Positions 27,685 to 35,990 of a DNA stretch of 64,000 nt are shown in pieces. A program made the position numbers and the translations under genes. Position 1 is the first letter of the stretch; every line of letters starts with the position of its first letter. The notes below the pieces were generated by a model. That model was not told the DNA's origin, did no database searches, and saw only the letters and a program-made list of their open reading frames with translations. Source of the DNA: Proteobacteria bacterium ST_bin11 (lineage in GTDB: Bacteria; Pseudomonadota; Gammaproteobacteria; Methylococcales; Methylomonadaceae); contig MSXO01000053.1 of NCBI GenBank assembly GCA_002083615.1, forward strand, positions 1 through 64,000. Reading direction: 5' to 3'.

Positions 27685-29479
27685 GGGGGTTTGGATTAGA
27701 AAGGCGAATGATTTTGCCGTCCGGCTCGGCCGATTTGACCAGCCGTAAGGAGATACTGAAACCGCTGCTGCTCAGCGGACCCTTGCCGAAAGTCACTTTG
27801 GGTTCGCGAACCTGCAGATCCCAGCGGGCGGCTGCATCCCCTACCCGCTTAATAAACATCTGCGCGGCGCTGTCGCTGAGCGCCCAAGCCTCCAACACCA
27901 GATTTTCGGCTTCGATGCGCTTGTCACTGAGGGGGTTGGGCGGCAGGGTCGGATTGGCTGCCGGACTCCCTGCCGGTTTTAATGCCGACTTATCCGGCTC
28001 GTCCAGCCGTTCGATGATCACCTCATTGTCGACTAAGGTTTGCAGCATGCCAAGTACGCCCTTCACCAAATCCATGCGCTCCGGAATATCCTCGTCGTAA
28101 AAACGGGCCAGATTTTCCAAGCGGGATTGTTCGGTCCGCGCGCTCTTAATTTTTTCTTTGATCTGGGCAATTTCGGCGGTTCTGGCGTTGATGCGCTTAA
28201 CCGCCTCGTCGATACTCTGCCAACTGGCGTCCACCTGCTGCTTGTAAGTATCGACGCTGCTTTTACGCACCCACAAGGACAGTTCAGACGCGCCGAGCAA
28301 CAGCAATAAAGCCAGGCATAAGGCCGCCGCCCGCACCTCCAAGCGATCGTGCAGCGCCGGCAAAGGACCGCCTAATCGCACCCCGACGCAACGCTCGTCG
28401 TCGGCCAAGCCCAACGCATGATAGGCCGCCCCCGCCATACCCGGCGAGACCTTATCCCCCACCACGGCATGGGTAAGCGGATGTAACTCCAACTCCAGCA
28501 TGTGTTCCAAGCTGGCGGCCAACTCCGGTGCCGGCGGCCAACTAGCCAGCCAAACCGGTTCGCGCGGCGGCGCATGCAGGGCATGGTAGCTTTCCAGGCA
28601 AATATCCAGCGGCGCTTTGTGCAGATTCAAATAGTGGCGCAGCGTGGTGTAGCCGCTACCGGACATACGGGTACTAAAACCCAAGCCGGGCTGGGCTTCC
28701 AATAGCACTGCGTGGGTTTCTGCGCTGGGCAGCAATGCCGCACTGCAACCGGTCAACGGATACATGGTCCGCAACTTGACACCCTGCCGCGCAAACGCAT
28801 CCGCCCAGCGCCGCAACAAACTTTGATGCACACAACTAATCAGCCAATTAAACGTACCCGGAATATCTTCCACCGCACTCTGCGCCGCCCAACCGACTTC
28901 GATGGCTTCATCAGCGGCTTTCAGCCACTCCTGCCCGGTCAAACAGGCATTGAGCTGACTGCGTTTGATATAACCCAGCTCCACTGCCAAATCGCCGAAA
29001 CGCCGCAAGGAAAATTGCTCCGCCAGCGCCAAGCTGCCGCCGGATTTGCCTTGTTGCATCTCCATCACTGCCCGCGCCTGCTCCTCGGTCATATAGCCTT
29101 GACCCACCAGTAAGTGGCCGACCGACCAGCGGGTCACATGCTGAAGCAGCAGCGGCTCCGCTTCCCAACGCGCCAGTTCCACCATCTGCAATAAAGGCCG
29201 GGGCTTTCGGGGATTAACAGGTAACTCCACCAGTGAGGAAAACACCGCCGGCGACAACAAAATCGCTGAACCGCCGCCCTGCCAGCCCTGCTTTTTTAAC
29301 GCCGTCAACACATCGCCCAAACCTTCGGCCATATCCACCTGCTCGGTTTTTGCCTGATAGAGCAGTTCTAAATCCTGATCGGAACGGCGCAACACCGCCG
29401 CCCGCAAGGAAAAACCGTCGGTCTCGCAGACCAATAATTGCGACGGCGTAGCGAAAGGGAGAAAACGATTAAATTTCAT
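27662..29479 (-). CDS. PilM/PilN-like (MshI-type) assembly protein with an inserted MshEN-like module
   Basis: A 605-residue protein. The N-terminal part (1-370) has an actin-like PilM/MshI look; a single transmembrane helix lies at 382-404, followed by a coiled coil (405-470) and a PilN-like periplasmic domain. It therefore seems to join PilM and PilN functions in one chain. Residues 121-183 carry two helical repeats with GQGYMTEEQARAVMEMQQ and RFGDLAVELGYIKRSQLNACL, which resemble a degenerate MshEN/GspE-N module. The residues needed for c-di-GMP binding are only partly kept. No other PilM gene is in the locus. Confidence 0.65.
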   Translation of the reverse strand: MKFNRFLPFATPSQLLVCETDGFSLRAAVLRRSDQDLELLYQAKTEQVDMAEGLGDVLTALKKQGWQGGGSAILLSPAVFSSLVELPVNPRKPRPLLQMVELARWEAEPLLLQHVTRWSVGHLLVGQGYMTEEQARAVMEMQQGKSGGSLALAEQFSLRRFGDLAVELGYIKRSQLNACLTGQEWLKAADEAIEVGWAAQSAVEDIPGTFNWLISCVHQSLLRRWADAFARQGVKLRTMYPLTGCSAALLPSAETHAVLLEAQPGLGFSTRMSGSGYTTLRHYLNLHKAPLDICLESYHALHAPPREPVWLASWPPAPELAASLEHMLELELHPLTHAVVGDKVSPGMAGAAYHALGLADDERCVGVRLGGPLPALHDRLEVRAAALCLALLLLLGASELSLWVRKSSVDTYKQQVDASWQSIDEAVKRINARTAEIAQIKEKIKSARTEQSRLENLARFYDEDIPERMDLVKGVLGMLQTLVDNEVIIERLDEPDKSALKPAGSPAANPTLPPNPLSDKRIEAENLVLEAWALSDSAAQMFIKRVGDAAARWDLQVREPKVTFGKGPLSSSGFSISLRLVKSAEPDGKIIRLSNPNPHETTPFE

Positions 29480-29885
29480 CGCAGTTGGATGTTATGGGTG
29501 AAAAAGATATTGAATTGGCATTCGGTAGTTCTGGCGCTTTCGCTCCTAGGCTTCCGCCTAGCATCTAGAGCATAACTGGCATTGCGGACCGGCCATTCGA
29601 CTTTCCACGCACATTCCAGCGTGCGAAGACTGGTAGGGATTCGCGCTGTACACCGAGTGAACCGGGACAAGTTTAGGCCCTGGTGTTTTACTCCCCTCTT
29701 TGAAAAAGAGGGGTTGGGGGAGATTTGTCGGATAAATCCCCCTCGATCCCCCTTTTTCAAAGGGGGAGGAAGGCTTGAGTCATTGACAAAGGCGGTCCGG
29801 CACGGGCATGCATATCGGCCCGCATTGAAAACTAGTAGGGATTCCCATGCGAGAGCGAAAGAACCGGGGCTGAGAGCTATAACTA
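29480..29885. other. Intergenic region filled by repeats
   Basis: About 400 bases between the prepilin gene and the PilM/N-like gene, containing the long imperfect inverted repeat described separately. Frames across it come from repeat sequence and have no protein character. Confidence 0.5.
29691..29770. repeat. Imperfect inverted repeat able to form a nested cruciform
   Basis: The left arm starts CTCCCCTCTTTGAAAAAGAG and the right arm ends CAAAGGGGGAG. The arms are about 35 bases, joined by GTCGGAT, and each arm also folds on itself. It looks like a dispersed palindromic element of the kind common in proteobacterial genomes. Confidence 0.7.
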
Positions 29886-31220
29886 TCAAGGATGGACGCT
29901 CCATATAAGTGGAGCCGGGGGACCAATAGGAACGCTGCGCGGCATAGCCTGAAACAGATAGGGTTGGTTAATTGGTGTGTAAGCAATCGGCACTGCCTCG
30001 GTTCCATAACGCGTGCAATCGCCGTCGAACCGCTTGCCATCAACGGCATTAGGATTGGCCGGATCATTGCAAACGATGGACAAGGAGAAGTGGCCCATCG
30101 TATTCGGCAGAGCTGCAAAAGGCGACGTTAGCGTCAATTGCGAACTGGACGTCAATTGCGCGATTGACGGCAGTACTACAAAACCATCGCTGCCAATCGT
30201 AACTTGATCTCCGCTCTTTGTAGAGCCGGCAGGAACAGTTAGAGTTTGCCCAATTGTTACTGCCACCGAAACCCCACTTACCGGCACATTAAGGCTTGTC
30301 GCTGGGAACGGCGCGCTCTCTGTTGTACCTATAGCCCCTGGCTGACTATCGTCGGCATAGCTCAACACTAACCGAAGTCGGTTTTGCGCAATCGAAACAG
30401 CGCCAGCGCCAATATTGGTAAAGCGAATTGTCACGCTGTCCCAACCTTGGAAAGTCGCGTTGAAATCGAAGGGATTAACCAATGGCGTGACGGCGGCGAC
30501 GGTCGCTCCTACCGGATAGTCATCAACGGGTGTTGCGCCGTCCGCGACAGAATTAAGTCCGAAGCTTTGCAGTTGAATCTGCGTGCCGTCGTTCAAAAAG
30601 CCCCAGCCGAAATTAAGGCTTCCATCATCGTTTTCATAACCGTCTCGGAAGCGTAACTGACCATCATTGTCGGGTAACATCGAAATATACGGGCCGCGCC
30701 AACCTGCCAACAACCCGCTATTACTGTCTAAAGCTGAGGTAGTTAGCGCGTTACCGGGAGAGGTACAATCCAAAGCATCGGTAAGTTCGCGCAAGCAGGT
30801 TGGCAACCGCCCCATATCCGCCACAAAGCCGCTAAGTGCCGGCGCGTCATTCACTGTGCGGGTCGAATCGCCGACGATGGCGTTGCGGATTAACGCCATG
30901 CGGCGCTTGGTTTCGTCGTATTTGCTTTGGTCTTCTACGCCTTCGGTCAGCATCAGCCCGGTGGAGGCCACCAGCGCCATCAAAAAAATCACCAGCAGCA
31001 TTTCCAGCAGGGTAAAACCGCGCTGGGATCTTCGCCTTGTCGAACTCCTAGCCTGTAGGGTGGATAAGCGCAGCGCAGCCACCGGGATAGGTTTGCATGC
31101 GGTGGATGCGCGATGCTTATCCACCCTACACCCTGGGTTCGAAAGCCGGGATGGCTGCCCACGGCGGCGTGTGAGAGCCGGCGCTTTGGCGTGTTTGGGA
31201 ATGGCTATCGACACCTTCAT
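29886..31220 (-). CDS. Large type IV prepilin-like protein with a repeat-extended leader
   Basis: The prepilin signature RG/FTLLEMLLVIFLMALVA lies unusually deep: the ATG at 31220 overlaps the upstream prepilin stop (ATGA), and the leader before the cleavage glycine is then 68 residues instead of the usual 5-30. About 25 of these are encoded by a palindromic repeat (31054-31130). After the hydrophobic helix comes a roughly 360-residue beta-rich domain with cysteines near CLRELTDALDC, so it is a minor or tip pilin rather than a small major pilin. It is the third prepilin in the locus. An alternative shorter start is not obvious. Confidence 0.75.
   Translation of the reverse strand: MKVSIAIPKHAKAPALTRRRGQPSRLSNPGCRVDKHRASTACKPIPVAALRLSTLQARSSTRRRSQRGFTLLEMLLVIFLMALVASTGLMLTEGVEDQSKYDETKRRMALIRNAIVGDSTRTVNDAPALSGFVADMGRLPTCLRELTDALDCTSPGNALTTSALDSNSGLLAGWRGPYISMLPDNDGQLRFRDGYENDDGSLNFGWGFLNDGTQIQLQSFGLNSVADGATPVDDYPVGATVAAVTPLVNPFDFNATFQGWDSVTIRFTNIGAGAVSIAQNRLRLVLSYADDSQPGAIGTTESAPFPATSLNVPVSGVSVAVTIGQTLTVPAGSTKSGDQVTIGSDGFVVLPSIAQLTSSSQLTLTSPFAALPNTMGHFSLSIVCNDPANPNAVDGKRFDGDCTRYGTEAVPIAYTPINQPYLFQAMPRSVPIGPPAPLIWSVHP
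31054..31130. repeat. Palindromic repeat inserted in the prepilin leader
   Basis: Terminal arms TGTAGGGTGGATAAGC (31054-31069) and GCTTATCCACCCTACA (31115-31130) are perfect 16-base inverted copies. Inner segments with GGTGGATGCGCG are related. This type of sequence is a widely spread intergenic palindrome; here it is translated in frame as part of the prepilin leader. Confidence 0.85.
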
Positions 31221-31861
31221 CGCAACAAACACAGCAAGGTATCGTCGCCAGTACTGGCAATCTGGCAGGAACTGGGGCTTGGGTTGTTGTCGGTTCTATC
31301 CGGGCCGATGCTGAGCAGACGGGCTCTGACGGCGTCGTTTAAGTCCAACATTAGATAAGGGGCTTGATAGGCATCGATGATCACCGAGAGGTTATCGATA
31401 CCGGCATAACTCAGCAGACCGCTTTTGCGTTGCAAATACGGGCCGTTCCAGCCGCGATGGGTATCGGGATTCCAACCACCGCCCAAAGGGTCGACAAACA
31501 GCATCCAGAAATTGGCCGGGTGCTGACACCACGTTATCCAGTCGGCTTTATTCGTGTTGTTGACAACCGGCACCGCCGGGGCAGCTGGCCAGGTAGCTGG
31601 ACGACCGTTCGCAATGGCCTCGTCTGCCAGTTCTTCGCAGTCATAGGCGCCCTGCCCCGGCAAATCGTTACTGCCGCTATCGCGGCGAAACTGCAGCAAA
31701 GCCTTGCGGACTTCGGCCATTTCAAAGCGCGTGGCATCTTGGCGACCTTGATCCTGCACACCGTCGTACGCCAGCACCGCCGTGCCGGCCACCACCGCCA
31801 TTAGGGCAATCACCGCCAACAATTCCAGCAGCGTAAAGCCGGCTTGCGGCCTGATTGTCAT
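31217..31861 (-). CDS. Type IV prepilin-like protein
   Basis: The start at ATG 31861 gives a normal 8-residue leader MTIRPQAG followed by FTLLELLAVIALMAVVAG, the class III signal cut by prepilin peptidase. Total length is 214 residues. An earlier in-frame start would add 27 residues and is unlikely. The mature domain has cysteines (YDCEEL, TWCQHP, SSCQIA, LLCLL) and the stretch DPLGGGWNPDTHRGWNGPY, a phrase seen in GspG/TcpA-like proteins that bind calcium. Its stop overlaps the next prepilin's ATG. Minor pilin or pseudopilin; exact role unknown. Confidence 0.8.
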   Translation of the reverse strand: MTIRPQAGFTLLELLAVIALMAVVAGTAVLAYDGVQDQGRQDATRFEMAEVRKALLQFRRDSGSNDLPGQGAYDCEELADEAIANGRPATWPAAPAVPVVNNTNKADWITWCQHPANFWMLFVDPLGGGWNPDTHRGWNGPYLQRKSGLLSYAGIDNLSVIIDAYQAPYLMLDLNDAVRARLLSIGPDRTDNNPSPSSCQIASTGDDTLLCLLR

Positions 31862-32016
31862 AGACTGAGAACCTGCGGCGGCACCATCGCTTGGGGCGAC
31901 AGCGCGCAACAGCCTGGAAAGAACAAACAATAAACACCTCATTTACTTGCTTGTAAAAATTAAAAACCTAGTCATACCTCGTTCCCATTTATGCCCTATT
32001 GGGTACGCTCCCGCGT

Positions 32017-32181
32017 CACTGCCATTAAGCTAAGAAAAAACACGTCGTTCCGGCAGGGGTTGCCGGAACCCAGAAGCCAAGGACGGCGAAAGCCTTTCAC
32101 ATCCTTGTAATCTGGATTCCGGCACCCGTTAGAGCACGAAGTGAATCCCTGCCGGAATGACGGCTTAACTTAATGGTAGTG
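32017..32181. mobile_element. MITE-like element, copy 1 (165 bp), in a palindrome
   Basis: Terminal inverted repeats of about 18 bases: CACTGCCATTAAGCTAAG at the left and CTTAACTTAATGGTAGTG at the right. It is flanked by perfect 12-base direct repeats ACGCTCCCGCGT (32005-32016 and 32182-32193), which look like a target-site duplication. The flanks themselves are halves of a GTTCCCACGC-type palindrome. An inner palindromic unit with CGTCGTTCCGGCAGGG is nested inside. No transposase is encoded. Confidence 0.75.
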
Positions 32182-32290
32182 ACGCTCCCGCGTGGGAATG
32201 CATACGGCCTGAACTGCTAGCCACACGCTATGCCCTGCGCATTGAACACTGTATGGGTTCCCACGGAGGACCCTGGGAACCAGAGCAAAA

Positions 32291-34084
32291 TTACCGCACT
32301 GCCTGCTTGATCCTGGCTTTAACGCCTGCCGGCAGATTGGCCTGCAAGAGCGGATTGACGACCGGCAACAGTCGCGCCATCAATACATCAATACGCGCGC
32401 CAGCGTAAGCTTGGCTACGCAGCACTTCTTCGGCAAAGTTGATCGCGCCGCCGGGATAAGCAGCCAAAGCTTTGTCTATGGTTAGACGAGCGTTGACTTT
32501 GTCATCGTTCAACGCTTGCAGGAGCGCCAGTCGATACACCAGACTTTGAGTGGGTGTAAACCGCACCGCCGCCTCGGACAGTACGATTAATTGTTCGCGC
32601 ATTTCCGGATTTTCCGGATGTCCCGTCAACGTGAATAGCACCGGCACGTAAGGCAACAGCAAGGGCGCGGTGTCCGGAATTTGCTGACAAATATCGATCA
32701 AGGCCTGTTCATGCTGCACATTCTGGTGTGCCAACGCGCCCAGCAATGCCATTTCCATGCGGGTATATTGCCATTCGTGCACAACGGCCACCGCAAACGC
32801 CAACGATACCAAGCCACCCGCCAAAGCAGCGCCGGGCTTGGAAAGGGGTAAAAGCCAAAATCGCCGTTCGCCGATCGCCAATAACCAAGCCGCAATCCCT
32901 AGAAAGTTGGCATGCCATAGCGGGTATTCCAACAAGCTATGAATCGTCAGCACCGCCGCCAGCATCAGTAGCCAAGCCCGCATGCTGTCGCTCGGGTCAT
33001 CGCCTTCCGCTGTCGTTGCGGCCAATTGGGAGTTGGCATCGCCACTGGCTAACACCCCACGTAGCCAAACTATGACCGCCCCACTCAGCAGTAAAACCGG
33101 CAGCAGGCCTAACTCCACCAGCAAATGCATGACGATGTTATGTGCGTGTTCGATGCGGGTGGCTTGTTCCTGGATAAAGCGCCCGGCTTGGTAGTAGGCC
33201 CAATCGAATTCGCCGAAGCCGTGACCCAGCAAGGGTTTCTGCAGAAACAAATCCCAGGCCACGCGCCAAATATGCCAGCGCGGAGAAATACCGCTGGCTT
33301 GTAACAACATCCGTTCGGCGGCTGTCAATTGCGGAGTGGGCAGCACATCCATAGACCACAAGCCTTGCAACAGCAGATAAGCCATCAGCCCAAAACCCAT
33401 GGGTTTCAGCCAAGTGCGCCGGTAGCGCCAAGCGATGACGGCCAAGGCCAGCCAATAGAACCAAACGCTGCGCGATGGGCTTAGGCTAAGCCCCAGCGCA
33501 ACCAAAAAACCAGCCGACAGGAATAGGCCTTGGCGTAGTCTCAGGCTATCCTGCAAATACAATAACGACACGCCACCCAGCGCCAGCAAATCACCGTAAT
33601 GATTAGGTTGGCCAATGCCGCCCCACAGACCCGCTTCAGCCCAGAGTCGGGCGGCCAGTTCCCGGCACGCGGCCCAAAGCGCCGACGCCAATAAACCGCC
33701 TGCCAACCCATTCAGCAAGCGCTGCCGGCCATAGGTTTGCTGCAACAAACCCACCAGCACCATCAACAAGGCGGCCCAGACCAAATAGCCGATGGCTAAA
33801 CCGGCATGTTGCGCAATAACCTGGGGCAATACCAAGGTTTGCAGCAGGATGAAGCCGGCCAAAGCCAGCGGTAGCAATGTAATGACGGGCACGGCCAGTT
33901 GCGGTGTTTTGTGCAGTAAAGGCCAGGCACACAGGCAGGCCAACAGCCCGGCAGCTAGCGCCAGCCATTCCTGATGAAACGACGTAACGGGAAACAGTTG
34001 CCAGGGCGCGAACAGTGGCAATAGCGGCAGGGCCGCCAGTAATATAAATGAAGGCTGAAGTGCGGCGAATTTACGGTTAAGCAT
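32291..34084 (-). CDS. PglL/Wzy-family O-oligosaccharyltransferase (pilin glycosylation ligase)
   Basis: A 597-residue polytopic membrane protein with about 11-12 transmembrane helices, the Wzy_C/O-antigen ligase core (SPSRSVWFYWLALAVIAW, GHGFGEFDWAY, EHAHNIVMHLLVELG), the GQPNHYGD motif and the SLLEYPLWHANF motif typical of PglL-type O-oligosaccharyltransferases, then a soluble C-terminal region with tetratricopeptide character (about 450-590). Such enzymes transfer lipid-linked glycans to pilins. Its position between prepilin genes supports pilin as the substrate. WaaL-type O-antigen ligase is the alternative, less fitting here. Confidence 0.82.
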   Translation of the reverse strand: MLNRKFAALQPSFILLAALPLLPLFAPWQLFPVTSFHQEWLALAAGLLACLCAWPLLHKTPQLAVPVITLLPLALAGFILLQTLVLPQVIAQHAGLAIGYLVWAALLMVLVGLLQQTYGRQRLLNGLAGGLLASALWAACRELAARLWAEAGLWGGIGQPNHYGDLLALGGVSLLYLQDSLRLRQGLFLSAGFLVALGLSLSPSRSVWFYWLALAVIAWRYRRTWLKPMGFGLMAYLLLQGLWSMDVLPTPQLTAAERMLLQASGISPRWHIWRVAWDLFLQKPLLGHGFGEFDWAYYQAGRFIQEQATRIEHAHNIVMHLLVELGLLPVLLLSGAVIVWLRGVLASGDANSQLAATTAEGDDPSDSMRAWLLMLAAVLTIHSLLEYPLWHANFLGIAAWLLAIGERRFWLLPLSKPGAALAGGLVSLAFAVAVVHEWQYTRMEMALLGALAHQNVQHEQALIDICQQIPDTAPLLLPYVPVLFTLTGHPENPEMREQLIVLSEAAVRFTPTQSLVYRLALLQALNDDKVNARLTIDKALAAYPGGAINFAEEVLRSQAYAGARIDVLMARLLPVVNPLLQANLPAGVKARIKQAVR

Positions 34085-34170
34085 ATCGGACTGTCAAAAC
34101 GGGTAGTCGATGTTACGGTTAAGGCTATGCATGCCAAGCTAGAGGCTCGCTGCGGCTTTGCAGGCCATAG

Positions 34171-34194
34171 GTCTCCACAGCGGACTGTGGGGAC
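34171..34194. repeat. Short palindrome GTCTCCACAG / CTGTGGGGAC
   Basis: Near-perfect inverted repeat with a CGGA loop, between the prepilin and the PglL-like gene. It is followed about 70 bases on by another palindrome, so this spacer is a cluster of repeats. Confidence 0.6.
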
Positions 34195-34261
34195 CGGTGA
34201 ATGCATAGTGCATATCTAAGTTTGGACTCTGGGTAAAAGCCCAAACTGAGCGCTGCAAAGA

Positions 34262-34285
34262 GTTCCCACGCCGGAGCGTGGGAAC
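34262..34285. repeat. Perfect palindrome GTTCCCACGC / GCGTGGGAAC
   Basis: Ten-base perfect stem with a CGGA loop. Parts of the same palindrome flank both MITE-like elements and a degenerate copy is found inside the Sel1 lipoprotein gene, so it is a dispersed family in this genome. Confidence 0.85.
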
Positions 34286-34321
34286 CCGTAAATGTTTTAG
34301 GCCGTTACCGGCACTAAGCCA

Positions 34322-35296
34322 TTAGTTTTGTACAGCTGTCGCTAAGTTTTGATCAGCAATCGTACCGTCTGGGGCGATGATGGTCAGCAGACGGGCTTTG
34401 TTCAAATACTCGCCATCAACGATATTGCCATTTTCGTCGCTATCAGAACCGAGCAGGAACAAGCCGATGTAGCGGGAGTACTGCTGATTGGGGTCGACGT
34501 TGTTCGCTGGATTGGCGGTATCAGTTTTGGCGAAGCTAGGCGCCTTGCCGATAGACACCGAACTGGTTGCGGTACTGGCGGCAGCATCGCTACCGAAGCC
34601 CAGGGCGACAACCAAATGACACTCGTCACCTTCCAGCGCATCGCTGTAACGGTTTTGGATGTAGTTAAGACCTGCTGCTAATGGGCCAGCACCGTCAGGA
34701 TCTGCTGTGGTGGCAGGAATTGCTACAGTATTTGCGTTACAAGCCGCTAAACCGGGGACCACTGCTATGTTAGTAATTGGAGTAGCACTAACATTTCCAT
34801 CATCAAAATGCTCGGATTCTGCCGCATTGATGGAGTTGAAGCTTTCGTTATGCGCCAAGTTAGGAATTACGCCTGCAGTATTGTTAGTTGCAACCGGGGT
34901 AAGCCAGTTTTGCAGTTCGTTGATACCGGCCCGACCCAATGATAAGGAAACATTCGAAGCCGCTGCTCCGGTAGCCCATGCTGCAACCACTCGGTTTCTT
35001 GTTCCATCTGTTGTGCTCAATTGGGGTGGGAGTGCACTGATTAACGATGCACCGCTCGCCAAGTTATCCCATTGATTCGGGTAATTGTTGGTGACCGCTT
35101 TATATTGGCGAATGGCGTTATCTACTTTTACGTTGGAATCCGCCGCTGCCGCCGCCTGCGCCTTGTCACCCACGCCGTCATAGGCAATCAAGGCACCGAC
35201 TGCCAACGCAGCAATCAAGGTAATAACCACCAACAGTTCCAGCAAGGTGAAACCCGCTTGACGGTGTTGCAGTCTTTTCAGTTGTTTAATTTTCAT
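34322..35296 (-). CDS. Type IV prepilin-like protein, candidate main pilin of the locus
   Basis: The 324-residue protein starts MKIKQLKRLQHRQAG, a basic 15-residue leader, then FTLLELLVVITLIAALAV, a textbook prepilin signal including E5. An ATG with GAGAAG 6 bases ahead fixes the start. The mature domain is long and rich in Ala, Asn, Ser and Thr, consistent with O-glycosylation by the PglL-like enzyme next to it. Two cysteine residues (LAACNAN, DECHLV) may make a disulfide. It is the first prepilin in transcription order. Major pilins are usually about 150 residues, so it could also be a large minor pilin. Confidence 0.8.
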   Translation of the reverse strand: MKIKQLKRLQHRQAGFTLLELLVVITLIAALAVGALIAYDGVGDKAQAAAAADSNVKVDNAIRQYKAVTNNYPNQWDNLASGASLISALPPQLSTTDGTRNRVVAAWATGAAASNVSLSLGRAGINELQNWLTPVATNNTAGVIPNLAHNESFNSINAAESEHFDDGNVSATPITNIAVVPGLAACNANTVAIPATTADPDGAGPLAAGLNYIQNRYSDALEGDECHLVVALGFGSDAAASTATSSVSIGKAPSFAKTDTANPANNVDPNQQYSRYIGLFLLGSDSDENGNIVDGEYLNKARLLTIIAPDGTIADQNLATAVQN

Positions 35297-35484
35297 ACTG
35301 TCTTCTCAAATGTAAATGCCGCAACTGCCTCACGCAGCCTCTTGGTCATCTTGCTTTTTATGGTTTTTTGATGTGACCCCATCACACTCGTTTAGCTGTG
35401 CGCATCCGTGCGCGGATTAGTCCTAAATTCTTTGTCTTCCTCTTCCTCGTTCCCATTTCTGCCCTTTTTGGTACGCTCCGGCGT

Positions 35485-35648
35485 CACTGCCATTAAGTTA
35501 AGAAAAACACGTCGTTCCGGCAGGGATTCACTTCGTGCTCTAACGGGTGCCGGAACCCAGAAGCCAAGGACGGCGAAGGCCTTTCACATCCTTGTGAACT
35601 GGATACCGGCAATCCCTGCCGGTATGACGGCTTAACTTAATGGCAATG
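35485..35648. mobile_element. MITE-like element, copy 2 (164 bp)
   Basis: The same terminal inverted repeats as copy 1 (CACTGCCATTAAGTTAAG and CTTAACTTAATGGCAATG). The flanks are perfect 12-base direct repeats ACGCTCCGGCGT (35473-35484 and 35649-35660). They differ from the flanks of copy 1 by one base but match each other, which supports two separate insertions. Confidence 0.75.
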
Positions 35649-35752
35649 ACGCTCCGGCGTGGGAATGAATACGCCGCTCTCTAGCCGGTATGGGTTCCCA
35701 CGCCGGAGCTCACCCACAGGGAATAAATGAGAACCAGAGGCAACCGCAAGCA

Positions 35753-35956
35753 TCAGGCTTGGCTTGGAAACTCGCTATCCACCACAAAGCGGTACTGTTT
35801 GCCGCAATGCAAAATCACTTCTTTCTGCCGACGCTTGAGGATTTTTACCTCGACGCGGATTTCACCAAAGCCGTCGTGTTGCAATACTTCGTCCAGCAAT
35901 TCCATCAGCTTGCTTTTGACGGGTTCGGCTTGCATGTCGTGAAGGTTGTTCGTCAT
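35753..35956 (-). CDS. Small protein of unknown function in the pilus locus
   Basis: A 67-residue basic and charged protein, no signal peptide or membrane helix. A clear GGGAG ribosome binding site lies 8 bases before ATG, 34 bases after the Sel1 gene stop, so it is probably translated as part of the operon. The predicted pattern is an N-terminal helix (VKSKLMELLDEVLQH) then three beta strands (EIRVEVKILK, KEVILHC, YRFVV). I do not recognise a family. Confidence 0.6.
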   Translation of the reverse strand: MTNNLHDMQAEPVKSKLMELLDEVLQHDGFGEIRVEVKILKRRQKEVILHCGKQYRFVVDSEFPSQA

Positions 35957-35990
35957 TTACTTGTCTCCCTATTCAATTCAAGCGCGGTGT

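Noticed and set aside
29476..29904. 142-codon minus-strand frame overlapping repeats
   Set aside because: Its sequence is translated from palindromic repeats, with no ribosome binding site or family.
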